Part shown: piece after piece, positions 1-8,200 of the stretch
Layout: the number at the start of each line of letters is the position of its first letter
Position numbering within the stretch: the stretch's first letter is position 1
Source of the DNA: CAZXDS01 sp964639525
GTDB lineage: Bacteria > Bacteroidota > Ignavibacteria > Ignavibacteriales > Melioribacteraceae
Direction: 5' to 3'
Assembly (NCBI GenBank): GCA_964639525.1
Contig: CAZXDS010000033.1
Span: forward strand, 1 to 21,977
Length of the DNA stretch: 21,977 nucleotides
Made by a program: the position numbers and the translations under genes
The notes under the pieces: generated by a model
What the model was told of the DNA's origin: nothing
Seen by the model: only the letters and a program-made list of their open reading frames with translations
The model's database searches: none

Positions 1-12
1 TATTTTGACTAA

Positions 13-78
13 CCCACGACTTCAGTCGTGGGGGAACAGACTAAAAACGAACTTCCCCAAACGGACTTTAGTCCGTTT
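13..78. repeat. Pair of REP-like hairpins
   Basis: Two perfect 8-bp stem-loops lie in the same orientation. The first has arms CCCACGAC/GTCGTGGG at 13-20 and 25-32 around the tetraloop TTCA. The second has arms AAACGGAC/GTCCGTTT at 59-66 and 71-78 around TTTA. GGGGAA (31-36) and TTCCCC (53-58) between them can form a third stem. Short GAC-tetraloop-GTC palindromes in pairs are typical of REP/REPIN sequences mobilised by IS200-like RAYT transposases; that link is inferred, because no transposase is in the window. The hairpins sit just past the glyQS stop and might also act as its terminator, but neither is followed by a clean T-run on the minus strand except the short one after the second hairpin. 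Confidence 0.6.
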
Positions 79-106
79 GTGGCTTTTTAGAGTGGACTCA
101 TAAATA

Positions 107-1606
107 TTACTTAAATTTATTTAATAAAAACATCAATAGCTCATCAGTTTTAATTCGAATTTGTTCCATTGTATCTCGTTCGCGTACTGTAACCGTATTA
201 TCTTCCAAAGTTTGGGTATCAATTGTAATACAGTACGGAGTTCCAACTTCGTCCATACGACGGTAACGTCTGCCGATTGCACCTTTGCTATCGTAAAAGA
301 CTTTCATAAACGGACGCAAATCAGCTTCAATTTTTCTTGCCGCTTCCGGCATCCCGTCTTTATTTACCAAAGGAAAAATTGCAGTTTTTATCGGAGCAAG
401 TTTCGGATGCAGTTTAAGAACAACTCGCTGTTCGTTATTCACTTCTTCTTCATTGTAAGCATCAACAAGAAAAGCCATAAACGAACGACTCGCTCCCGCA
501 GATGTTTCGATAACTGACGCAATGTATTTTTCTTTGAGCTGTTCGTCAAAATACTTTTGCGATTTGCCCGAAAATTCTTCGTGGCGTGTTAAATCAAAAT
601 TTGTGCGATTATGTATTCCTTCAATTTCTCCCCAACCAAACGGGAAAGCATACTCAATATCAACGGCAGCTTTTGCATAATGCGCAAGTTTTTCTTTCGG
701 GTGATCGTGATATCTTAATTTTTCAGGTGTCATTCCAAGTGATTTATACCATTGTAGTCGGTTATCTTTCCAATCAAAATAATATTTTTCATCATCTGTA
801 GGATTTACAAAGTATTCCATCTCCATTTGTTCAAATTCCCGCGTACGAAACAGAAAATTTTTCGTGTTAATTTCGTTTCTAAATGCTTTCCCAATCTGTG
901 CAATGCCGAATGGAAGTTTTTGACGCGTAGCATTCTGTACATTTAAGAAGTTTACAAAAATTCCCTGTGCAGTTTCAGGACGCAAAAACACTGCATTATC
1001 TTTACTTTCAACAGGTCCGACAAATGTTTTGAACATAAGATTAAAACTACGCGGTTCGGTAAACTGCCCTTTGTTTCCGCAGTTGGGACAGTTAGTATAT
1101 TCTAGAACCAATTTGTTTAAATCATCATTCTCTAAAACAGCGGTCATTTTTTCGGTAAAAGATTCTTCAGTGTTTCTAATTTCAGATAATTTATTTTTGA
1201 AATTATCATCATCTAAGTTCCGATATAATTCTTCTAAAATTTTTTTCTTTTTCTTATCGGAAAGTTGTTCGGCAAGAATATCGAGACGATAACGAGATTT
1301 GCAGCTTTTACAATCAATCATCGGATCGGTAAAATTTTCAACGTGTCCGGAAGCCTCCCAAACCCGCGGGTGCATCAGTATTGAAGCATCAAGCCCTTCA
1401 ATATCTTCACGGTACGTCATGGCTTTCCACCATTCTTCTTTTATGTTTTTTAATAATTCAACACCGAGCGGACCATAATCCCAGCAGCCGTTTAAACCAC
1501 CGTATATTTCACTTGATTGAAACACAAAACCTTTCCGTTTTGCAAGGGAAACTACTTTTTCAACTATACCGTTTTGTTTATTTTGCTTAGAAATGACGCA
1601 CCCCAA
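107..1606 (-). CDS. glyQS: Glycine--tRNA ligase, dimeric (alpha2) type
   Basis: Class II aminoacyl-tRNA synthetase that charges tRNA-Gly in the cytoplasm; 499 codons, the usual size for the single-chain eukaryote-like form. Visible features are the N-terminal FVFQSSEIYGGLNGCWDYGP block (about 28-47), a zinc-type four-cysteine set (C99, C102, C173, C176), RPETAQGIF (209-217), motif 2 with GIAQIGKAFRNE (234-245), and motif 3 around IETSAGASRSFMAFLVDAY (366-384). The anticodon-binding domain runs from about 405 to the end and includes the terminal VRERD. The start is odd: no ATG exists near the N-terminus. The longest frame opens with TTG at 1606. An ATT codon at 1594-1592, preceded five bases upstream by GGGGTG, would give ISKQNKQNGIVEK, which is closer to the length expected for the family. 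The product is certain; the start is not. Confidence 0.96.
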   Translation of the reverse strand: MGCVISKQNKQNGIVEKVVSLAKRKGFVFQSSEIYGGLNGCWDYGPLGVELLKNIKEEWWKAMTYREDIEGLDASILMHPRVWEASGHVENFTDPMIDCKSCKSRYRLDILAEQLSDKKKKKILEELYRNLDDDNFKNKLSEIRNTEESFTEKMTAVLENDDLNKLVLEYTNCPNCGNKGQFTEPRSFNLMFKTFVGPVESKDNAVFLRPETAQGIFVNFLNVQNATRQKLPFGIAQIGKAFRNEINTKNFLFRTREFEQMEMEYFVNPTDDEKYYFDWKDNRLQWYKSLGMTPEKLRYHDHPKEKLAHYAKAAVDIEYAFPFGWGEIEGIHNRTNFDLTRHEEFSGKSQKYFDEQLKEKYIASVIETSAGASRSFMAFLVDAYNEEEVNNEQRVVLKLHPKLAPIKTAIFPLVNKDGMPEAARKIEADLRPFMKVFYDSKGAIGRRYRRMDEVGTPYCITIDTQTLEDNTVTVRERDTMEQIRIKTDELLMFLLNKFK

Positions 1607-1744
1607 AATCTATTAATTTGAAAACTGCAAATATACTATTTTATCTAAGTTTTAACCAAAGTTCTCCGACTAATAAACGAACTGGTTTTAGATTGCAAAG
1701 TTAAACGATATTAAAATTCATCCGCCATTTGTAATACGTAGAGT

Positions 1745-2560
1745 TTAAAAGATAACTGCCGATAAATATCCAACAACGCTTGAATTATCTCCGGTTACAT
1801 CGCCGGAATCTGTTCTTGAAAGAATTTCGGAATTTCTAATTCCCTTTATTTCAGCGGATTTCATCATCGCAGCAATTCCGCCACCGCCGCAGGCAAAACA
1901 TTTATTCAGCATTAAATCTTCTTGTAATTTTTGATAATTGAAATTTAAAATACTTTCCTCAACTAAAGAATCAAATTTATACGCTGTCTGCTTGCTGTAA
2001 AAATGGGATAAATCCGAACTTGCCACCACAAGAGTTTTATCATCAACCGCATCTGCAAGCCTTTCGGCAAGTTCATCGGTAAATTTACTATGCTGGTCTC
2101 CGATAACAATAGGAACAAGCTGAAAATTTTTTAAAACCGTTTGCAGAAAAGGGAGCTGTACTTCGAGTGCGTGTTCTTTTCCGTGTCCGTTTTCGCCTGC
2201 AAAAATAGTTCCGCTTCCTGAAATTATTTTATCTCTTAATTTTTTATCAACATGAATATTTCCAAGCGGAGTTTTGTATTCATCACCATCATAAATTGAA
2301 GAACCTTCAAAATATTCGTAATGGCTTGGTGAAATAATTATAACAGTTTCGTAATTTTTATTTTTAATTATATTATATGCATGTGCTGCAGTTTTACCGG
2401 AATAAACATATCCGGCGTGCGGACAAACTAATCCGTAAACCTTTTCAAAATCTTTTTCATTTTCTGAAACATCTAACAGAATGGAAATTTCATTTCTTAA
2501 TTCCCTTTCATTCGCAGGGTAAAACATTCCGGCGACGGCAGGTTCTCGTATTTTACTCAT
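1745..2560 (-). CDS. amrB: AmmeMemoRadiSam system protein B (MEMO1 family)
   Basis: 271-residue protein of the MEMO family (COG1355), related to extradiol dioxygenases; the bacterial function is not established. Family landmarks are REPAVAGMFYP near the N-terminus (5-15), PHAGYVYSG (47-55), SPSH (77-80), SSDLSHF (181-187) and CFACGGGG (221-228). H48, H80 and C224 align with the metal-binding His-His-Cys set known from human MEMO1, so metal binding is plausible. The ATG overlaps the TGA of the AMMECR1 gene (ATGA at 2557-2560), so the two are probably translationally coupled. The third, radical SAM member of the group is not in the window. Family assignment is secure; the role is unknown. Confidence 0.93.
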   Translation of the reverse strand: MSKIREPAVAGMFYPANERELRNEISILLDVSENEKDFEKVYGLVCPHAGYVYSGKTAAHAYNIIKNKNYETVIIISPSHYEYFEGSSIYDGDEYKTPLGNIHVDKKLRDKIISGSGTIFAGENGHGKEHALEVQLPFLQTVLKNFQLVPIVIGDQHSKFTDELAERLADAVDDKTLVVASSDLSHFYSKQTAYKFDSLVEESILNFNYQKLQEDLMLNKCFACGGGGIAAMMKSAEIKGIRNSEILSRTDSGDVTGDNSSVVGYLSAVIF

Positions 2561-3129
2561 TGTTCCCTCAAACCTAAATCTTTTTCCGAAAAAACAGTTG
2601 CCGTAAACGCTTTAAGTTCAAGTTGCTTTTCTTTCCATAAATATGAAAAAACTCCTGCTTTTTGACAAAGTGCTGTCAAATATTCATCACGGTTCAAGTT
2701 ATGTTCAATAGGAACTTGTGGTAGCAATAAACCACGGTGAAAACCTTCTTCAAGAATTAATCCATGTCTTCCTACCACAATTTCATCATAATTTTTTAAC
2801 GGAAACGGTTCCGAAAGAATTGATATTTCCAAATCTATCTCGTTAAATTCGTTTTCATTAAGTGCCGGAAATCTGGGGTCTGAAGTAGCTGCTTGCATTG
2901 CCGCATCTTTTACTGTTTCAAGTAAAGGTCTGTCCGAAATTATGTAACCAATACAACCGCGTAGATTTTTATTTTTTGTGATGGTTACAAATGCACCTGA
3001 ATTACTGCTAAATATTGGATGCGAATCAATATCAAAACTTGGAGTTTCTATTACCGGAATAAATAAACTTTTAATTGTGTTTCGTGCAAGTTTGAGCAAT
3101 ATTTTTTTTTCTTCCACTGAAAGTTCCAT
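2557..3129 (-). CDS. amrA: AmmeMemoRadiSam system protein A (AMMECR1 family)
   Basis: 190-residue AMMECR1-domain protein. The signature LRGCIG is at 56-61, in the context GAFVTITKNKNLRGCIGYI, followed by AATSDPRFPAL (80-90) and the EIDLEISILSEP strand that normally follows. AMMECR1 proteins are small alpha/beta proteins with no proven biochemical activity. The start ATG at 3129 is well placed after AGAGGAA (about 3134-3140), a good Shine-Dalgarno sequence. It is the first gene of a two-gene unit with the MEMO gene. The propeller-like gene upstream ends 47 bp before it on the same strand and may be co-transcribed. Domain identity is very likely; function is unknown. Confidence 0.93.
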   Translation of the reverse strand: MELSVEEKKILLKLARNTIKSLFIPVIETPSFDIDSHPIFSSNSGAFVTITKNKNLRGCIGYIISDRPLLETVKDAAMQAATSDPRFPALNENEFNEIDLEISILSEPFPLKNYDEIVVGRHGLILEEGFHRGLLLPQVPIEHNLNRDEYLTALCQKAGVFSYLWKEKQLELKAFTATVFSEKDLGLREQ

Positions 3130-3176
3130 CGATATTCCTCTTAAATTAATTATTTTCCCCTAAAAATTGTCCATTC

Positions 3177-4007
3177 TCAATTATCAATTATCCGGCAAAT
3201 TATAACTTCATTTTTTTCTTTTAGCAAGATTAGGATATCTTTATAAATAAAAAACGAATCAGGCACAAAAGCTTTTGCACTTTTATTTAATAATTCCGAA
3301 TATATTTTTTTGCCGCTATTCATCTCAACAGCAGCAAATTCATTTCGGATATTTTCAAAAGAAATTTGAGAATGAAAATTCATCATTAACAAGTTATTGA
3401 ATGTAATATATTCAATATTTCCGGTAATATCCAATCCGGCAGTTTGTTGTTCTACAAATTTCCGGATAGTCTCGTTCACTGCAAATTTGGGATTATAAAT
3501 TTCAGGGAAGCGATAATCAGAATAATCTTTTTCACTTTCCGATTTACTGCGAAGTTCAAGCAGTTCTTCACCGTTAATCGCCTCTTCCGAAATAATTTCA
3601 CCTGTCTTAAAATCAAGGGGGAAATATTTTTCGCCAACCATTGTGTTTATATGTGCATAAATAACGCCATCCGTTACAAAACCGAAAGTAAACTCATCAT
3701 TTTTCCACAACTCTTTCTGCAGATTCATATCATATGCCGATATCCTTCTGTGCTCGGGCATATCGGGCTTTGCATACTGATGAAAAAATATAATATCCTT
3801 GTAAATTGTCTCAATACCAATCCAAGACTTTTCTTCCAATTGCATATTGCTAAATTTTCTTTTACCTGAATGAATATCAAGACAATTAAAAAACACTTCG
3901 CGAGTCTTTGTATTGCGAGTTTCAATTACAAGTAAATCCGTATCAGTAATTAACAACCGCCAAATTTGATTTTTATCCTTGAAAGAATACTTCTTTTTTA
4001 TTTTCAT
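3177..4007 (-). CDS. Beta-propeller-like protein of unknown function (possible DUF4905)
   Basis: 276-residue soluble protein with no signal peptide or membrane helix. Short repeats of the pattern (D/E)-x2-(S/T/N)GK followed by aromatic or charged residues recur: LDIHSGKRKF (about 43-52), YDMNLQKELW, LDFKTGEII and VEMNSGKKIY. This is how PQQ- or WD-like propeller blades look. The opening KNQIWRLLITDTDLLVIETR resembles the Bacteroidota family DUF4905 as I remember it; that is recognition from memory, not a search. It is encoded just upstream of the AMMECR1/MEMO pair on the same strand, so it may belong to that transcription unit. No catalytic residues are recognisable. Confidence 0.6.
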   Translation of the reverse strand: MKIKKKYSFKDKNQIWRLLITDTDLLVIETRNTKTREVFFNCLDIHSGKRKFSNMQLEEKSWIGIETIYKDIIFFHQYAKPDMPEHRRISAYDMNLQKELWKNDEFTFGFVTDGVIYAHINTMVGEKYFPLDFKTGEIISEEAINGEELLELRSKSESEKDYSDYRFPEIYNPKFAVNETIRKFVEQQTAGLDITGNIEYITFNNLLMMNFHSQISFENIRNEFAAVEMNSGKKIYSELLNKSAKAFVPDSFFIYKDILILLKEKNEVIICRIIDN

Positions 4008-4118
4008 AAAATTATTTTAATGTTTAATTAGTGTTTAATACACTATAAATTATAAAGATTTTTAAACTAAAATCTATATTTAATTTAAAATATACACAAA
4101 GCAAAATTGTTTTTCACA

Positions 4119-4224
4119 GAATCCGAGATCGGATTTTATAAAAATTTTCTCCATGCCTACCGGCTGGCATGTCTTTTTAAAAGAGACTAAAGTGAGTTTT
4201 TCTATAAATCAAAATCCGAAATTC
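4119..4224. repeat. Nested imperfect palindrome (MITE/REP-like)
   Basis: The outer ends are GAAT (4119-4122) and ATTC (4221-4224). Inside them TCGGATTTT followed by ATA-AAAA (from 4129) is mirrored by TTTTTCTATAAATC and AAAATCCGA (4197-4219). A separate perfect palindrome, AATCCGA-GA-TCGGATT, occupies 4120-4135. At the centre CATGCC (4152-4157) pairs with GGCATG (4166-4171), followed by GTCTTTTTAAAAGAGAC (4171-4187), itself nearly palindromic. The central CATGCC..CCGG..GGCATG resembles GC-rich palindromes scattered in Bacteroidota genomes. The central hairpin plus T-run could also terminate or attenuate plus-strand transcription. Whether it is mobile is unknown. Confidence 0.5.
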
Positions 4225-4313
4225 TAGTTTAAATGTAACGCTACAAATAGTAATATAAAATAATTTATTTACTCTTATAAAACTCCTTGCTTTTCATTAA
4301 TTCTATGTATAAG

Positions 4314-4331
4314 TTATAATCGGAATTATAA
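4314..4331. promoter_or_regulatory. Candidate operator upstream of the nar cluster
   Basis: A perfect inverted repeat, TTATAAT-CGGA-ATTATAA, with 7-bp arms and a 4-bp spacer, ends 26 bp before the first ATG of the cytochrome gene. A symmetric site with a 4-bp spacer is the layout used by CRP/FNR-family regulators, which often control nitrate respiration. The half-site is not the canonical FNR TTGAT, and AT-rich DNA makes chance palindromes common, so this is a candidate only. Confidence 0.35.
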
Positions 4332-4357
4332 TTCTGTTTATAACATTATTTCTTTTT

Positions 4358-5263
4358 ATGGGAATGGAAATGGCAAATCTTAAAAAATTTAATAAGTCGT
4401 TACAATACATATTAGCATTTTTTATATTCATTCAACTCATTACGCCCACATCTACGTTTTCTCAGGCAAACGGCGAAAAAATTTTTATGTCTGTCTGCCG
4501 TGCATGCCATACTATTGGGGAAGGCAAATTGGTAGGTCCTGATTTGGCTAATGTGCAAAACAGATTCAAGCAAGATTGGTTAATAAAATGGATTAAATCG
4601 TCACAAACATTAGTAAAAAGCGGAGACTCTGAAGCAGTAAAAATTTTTAATACCTACAAAATTCCAATGCCTGATAACGCGTTAACCGACGCTCAAATAA
4701 TTGAAGTGTTAAATTATATCAAGGCTAAGAGTCCGGTAATTGCAGGGACTGAAAAAGTGAAACCTACTGAATTTAAGATAAAAAATGAATTAGGTTTTAA
4801 TTTTGATGAAGCAGGCAAAGAAGAATTTGAGATAGGCTTGCAATATTTTACCGGCAAAAAGAAATTTGAAAATAGCGGGACTCCTTGTATAGCTTGTCAT
4901 AATGTAGTTAAAGATAATTTAATAAGCGGTGGTTTGTTGGCTAAAGATTTAACAAGTGCATTTTCTCGTTTAAGCGCCAGCGGAGTTAATTCAATAATTT
5001 CGAGCCCTCCGTTTCCAATTATGAAAACGGCATTTAACGATAAACCTTTAACAAAAAACGAGAAATATTATCTATTGGCATTCTTAAAACATTCGGATTT
5101 TGTTGCTAAAAGTCTGCAACCGGAAAACCATAATGTTCGATTTCTTTCTACCGGAATTGTTGGTGTGATTTTTCTATTCGGTATTTTTGGTCTTGTGTGG
5201 TTCACGAGGAAAAAAGATTGTGTCAAGAAAGAAATTTTTAAAAGACAGTTAAATTCTAAATAA
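4358..5263 (+). CDS. Membrane-anchored dihaem cytochrome c of the nar cluster (NarC-like by context)
   Basis: 301 residues with an N-terminal signal/anchor segment (hydrophobic about 17-29, likely cut near TFSQA) and two c-type haem sites. CRACH (47-51) has likely axial Met104 in KIPMP; CIACH (177-181) has likely Met222 in FPIMK. A single C-terminal membrane helix (264-283) is followed by positive residues, so both haem domains should face the periplasm. It is the first gene of the nar cluster, 28 bp before narG. In Thermus a dihaem cytochrome, NarC, has the same position and helps nitrate reductase maturation and electron flow; the same role here is inferred from position. Three in-frame ATGs (4358, 4364, 4370) compete. 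The third is preceded by purine-rich GGGAATGGAA and begins MANLKK, a natural signal-peptide start. Confidence 0.85.
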   Translation: MGMEMANLKKFNKSLQYILAFFIFIQLITPTSTFSQANGEKIFMSVCRACHTIGEGKLVGPDLANVQNRFKQDWLIKWIKSSQTLVKSGDSEAVKIFNTYKIPMPDNALTDAQIIEVLNYIKAKSPVIAGTEKVKPTEFKIKNELGFNFDEAGKEEFEIGLQYFTGKKKFENSGTPCIACHNVVKDNLISGGLLAKDLTSAFSRLSASGVNSIISSPPFPIMKTAFNDKPLTKNEKYYLLAFLKHSDFVAKSLQPENHNVRFLSTGIVGVIFLFGIFGLVWFTRKKDCVKKEIFKRQLNSK

Positions 5264-5291
5264 TTATTAATTAAACAAAAAGAAGTTTATA

Positions 5292-8200
5292 ATGAGTTGG
5301 ATACAAGATTTAATTTCACCCGATACCCGTCAGTGGGAAGAATTTTACAGAAACAGATTTCAACACGATAAAATTGTACGAAGTACCCACGGTGTAAACT
5401 GCACCGGAGGTTGTTCGTGGCAAATACATGTTAAAGAAGGCATTGTTGTTTGGGAAACTCAACAGTTGGATTATCCGCTGTTAGAAAACAAACTTCCGCC
5501 TTACGAACCTCGCGGATGTCAGCGCGGAATTTCGTTTTCGTGGTATTTGTACAGTCCGCTTCGCATTAAATATCCGTTGATTAGAGGAATACTCTTGGAT
5601 TTGTATCGTGAAGAAAAAAGAAAAACCGGCGACCCGTTAAAGGCTTGGGAGAATCTTCAAAACAACAAAGAAAATAGAGCAAGATACCAGAAAGCAAGAG
5701 GCAAAGGCGGTTTTAGAAGAACAAGTTGGGAAGAGGTTCTTGAAATAATGGCCGCTGCTAATATTTATACTGCAAAAAAATACGGGCCCGACCGTGTAGT
5801 TGGTTTCTCTCCGATTCCTGCAATGTCGATGTTAAGTTATGCAGCGGGCGGAAGATTCCTTCAATTGTTCGGTGGTGTAAATTTAAGTTTTTACGATTGG
5901 TACTGCGATTTGCCGAATGCGTCTCCCGAAATTTGGGGTGAACAAACAGATGTTGCAGAAAGTGCCGATTGGTACAACTCTAAATTTATTGCAATTATGG
6001 GCTCAAATCCAAATATGACACGAACACCTGATGTTCATTTTTTGGCGGAATCAAGACATAACGGAACTAAAGCAGTTGTGTTTTCCCCCGATTTTAGTCA
6101 AGTGGCAAAATACGCAGATCAATGGATGCCTTTACACGCCGGAAGCGACGGGGCATTTTGGATGGCTGTTACTCACGTTATTTTAAAAGAATTTCATCAC
6201 GAAAAACAAGTGCCGTACTTTTTAGAATATTCAAAAAAATATACCGATTCGCCATTTTTAGTTGAGTTAGTAAAAGATGGTGATAATTATACACCAGGGA
6301 AATTACTTCGGGCAAATAAAATTTCTCAATATAAAGATGTTGAGAACGGTGATTGGAAATTCCTGAATATTGATGAGGAAACGGGAAACCTTGTTGTGCC
6401 GAAAGGAAGTGTCGGACATCGCTGGGAAAAAAAAGGCGGTAACTGGAATTTGAAATTGGAAAATGCCGGAAATGACGCTTCGTATAATCCGGTGCTTACT
6501 TTGTTAAATGATAACGATGAAGTTCTTGAAGTTGAATTTACTGAATTCGGTTTGGATAAAAAATTTAAACGCGGTGTTCCTGTTAAATATGTTGAAACTA
6601 CCGATGGCGAAAATATTCCGGTAGCCACTGTTTATGATATTACTATGGGACAATATGGCGTAGCAAGAGGACTTGAAGGAGATTATCCGAAGGATTACAG
6701 CGACAAAGATTCTTCATACACACCGGCTTGGCAGGAAATTTTTACGGGTGTTGATAGTAAATCGGTTCTTCAATTTGCACGGGAATGGTCGAAAACAGCA
6801 GAAGCAACGGAAGGGAGATGTTCAATAATTATCGGTGCGGGCATTAACCACTGGTATCACAATAATTTAATTTATCGTGCGGGAATTATGGCTCTTATGC
6901 TCACAGGCTGCGTAGGTAAAAACGGCGGCGGACTTAATCATTATGTAGGACAGGAAAAATTAGCACCTTCCGATTCGTGGGGAACAATTGCATTTGCAAA
7001 AGATTGGGTTAATGCAGTTAGACTTCAACAGACTCCTATTTGGCATTACATTAATACTTGTCAATATCGTTACGACGGACATTTTGCGAATTACAATACA
7101 ACACCGGAAAATGATATGACTCGCGGACATAACGCCGACAAAATTTTCAAATCCGTTAGAATGGGCTGGATGCCTTTTTATCCGCAGTTCAATGAAAATC
7201 CGTTGGAACTTTGCAAGGAAGCGGCAAACAACGGTGCAAAAAATGACGATGAAATAAAACAATATGTTTTAAACAAATTAAAATCAAAGGAATTAAAATA
7301 TTCTGTTTCAGATCCGGATGCGGAAGAGAATTTTCCGCGAACATGGTATATTTGGCGAGGCAATGCAATTTCGGGTAGTATGAAAGGACACGAATATTTG
7401 TTGAAACATTATCTCGGTACGCATTCAAACGCAATAGCAAAAGATATTGAAGACGAAAAAACCGAAGAAGTTAAATGGCACGAAATTGCTCCGAAAGGGA
7501 AGATGGACCTTGTTGTTGATCTTAATTTCCGTATGGATTCTTCGGCTCTCTATTCCGATATTGTTTTGCCTGCCGCTTCGTGGTATGAAAAAGCGGATTT
7601 AAACAGTACGGATATGCATTCGTTTATTCATCCGCTATCGGCTGCAATTGCACCGGTTTGGGAATCGAAAACCGATTGGCAAATTTTTAAAGAAATTGCC
7701 AAAGCAACGAGTGAACTTGCAAAAACACATTTGTCCGAAATTCAAAAGGACATTATTTCAGCTCCTCTCGCACACGATTCGGCTGATGAAATTTCACAAA
7801 CTTCAATAAAAGATTGGTACGAAGGTGAATGCGAAGCAATTCCGGGCAAAACGATGCACAAATTAGCAGTCGTGGAAAGAGACTACACCAAAATCTATGA
7901 TAAATATATTGCACTCGGTGAAAATATTAGAAACAACGGCTTGGGCGCTCACGGTAATCATTATAATTGCGAAGACGAATATGATGCAATGCTTGCGGCT
8001 CCGGAACACCATGTAGAAAAAATCGGTAACAAAACTTATCCGTCCATAAGAGAAGATGAATGGGCTGCTAATGCAGTGTTAAAACTATCTTCGTTAACAA
8101 ACGGCGAATTGACATTTCGTGCTTATAAAAACATAGAAAAGAAAACAGGTTTGGTTCTTGCGGATATTGCCGAAGGGAATAGAAATTTAAGACTTGATTA

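Larger units (their letters stand above)
4008..4357. other. 350-bp divergent intergenic region
   Basis: This non-coding, strongly AT-rich stretch separates the minus-strand propeller-like gene from the plus-strand cytochrome/nar cluster, so promoters for both must lie here. It contains a nested palindromic element (4119-4224) and a 7-4-7 inverted repeat (4314-4331), listed separately. I see no convincing small ORF, tRNA or classic FNR box (TTGAT-N4-ATCAA). I could not place a confident -7/-33 promoter. Confidence 0.6.

Noticed and set aside
4152..4180. Calling the central hairpin plus T-run a true terminator.
   Set aside because: No plus-strand gene lies upstream of it, as the neighbouring gene is divergent; it is better described as part of the palindromic element, with attenuation left open.
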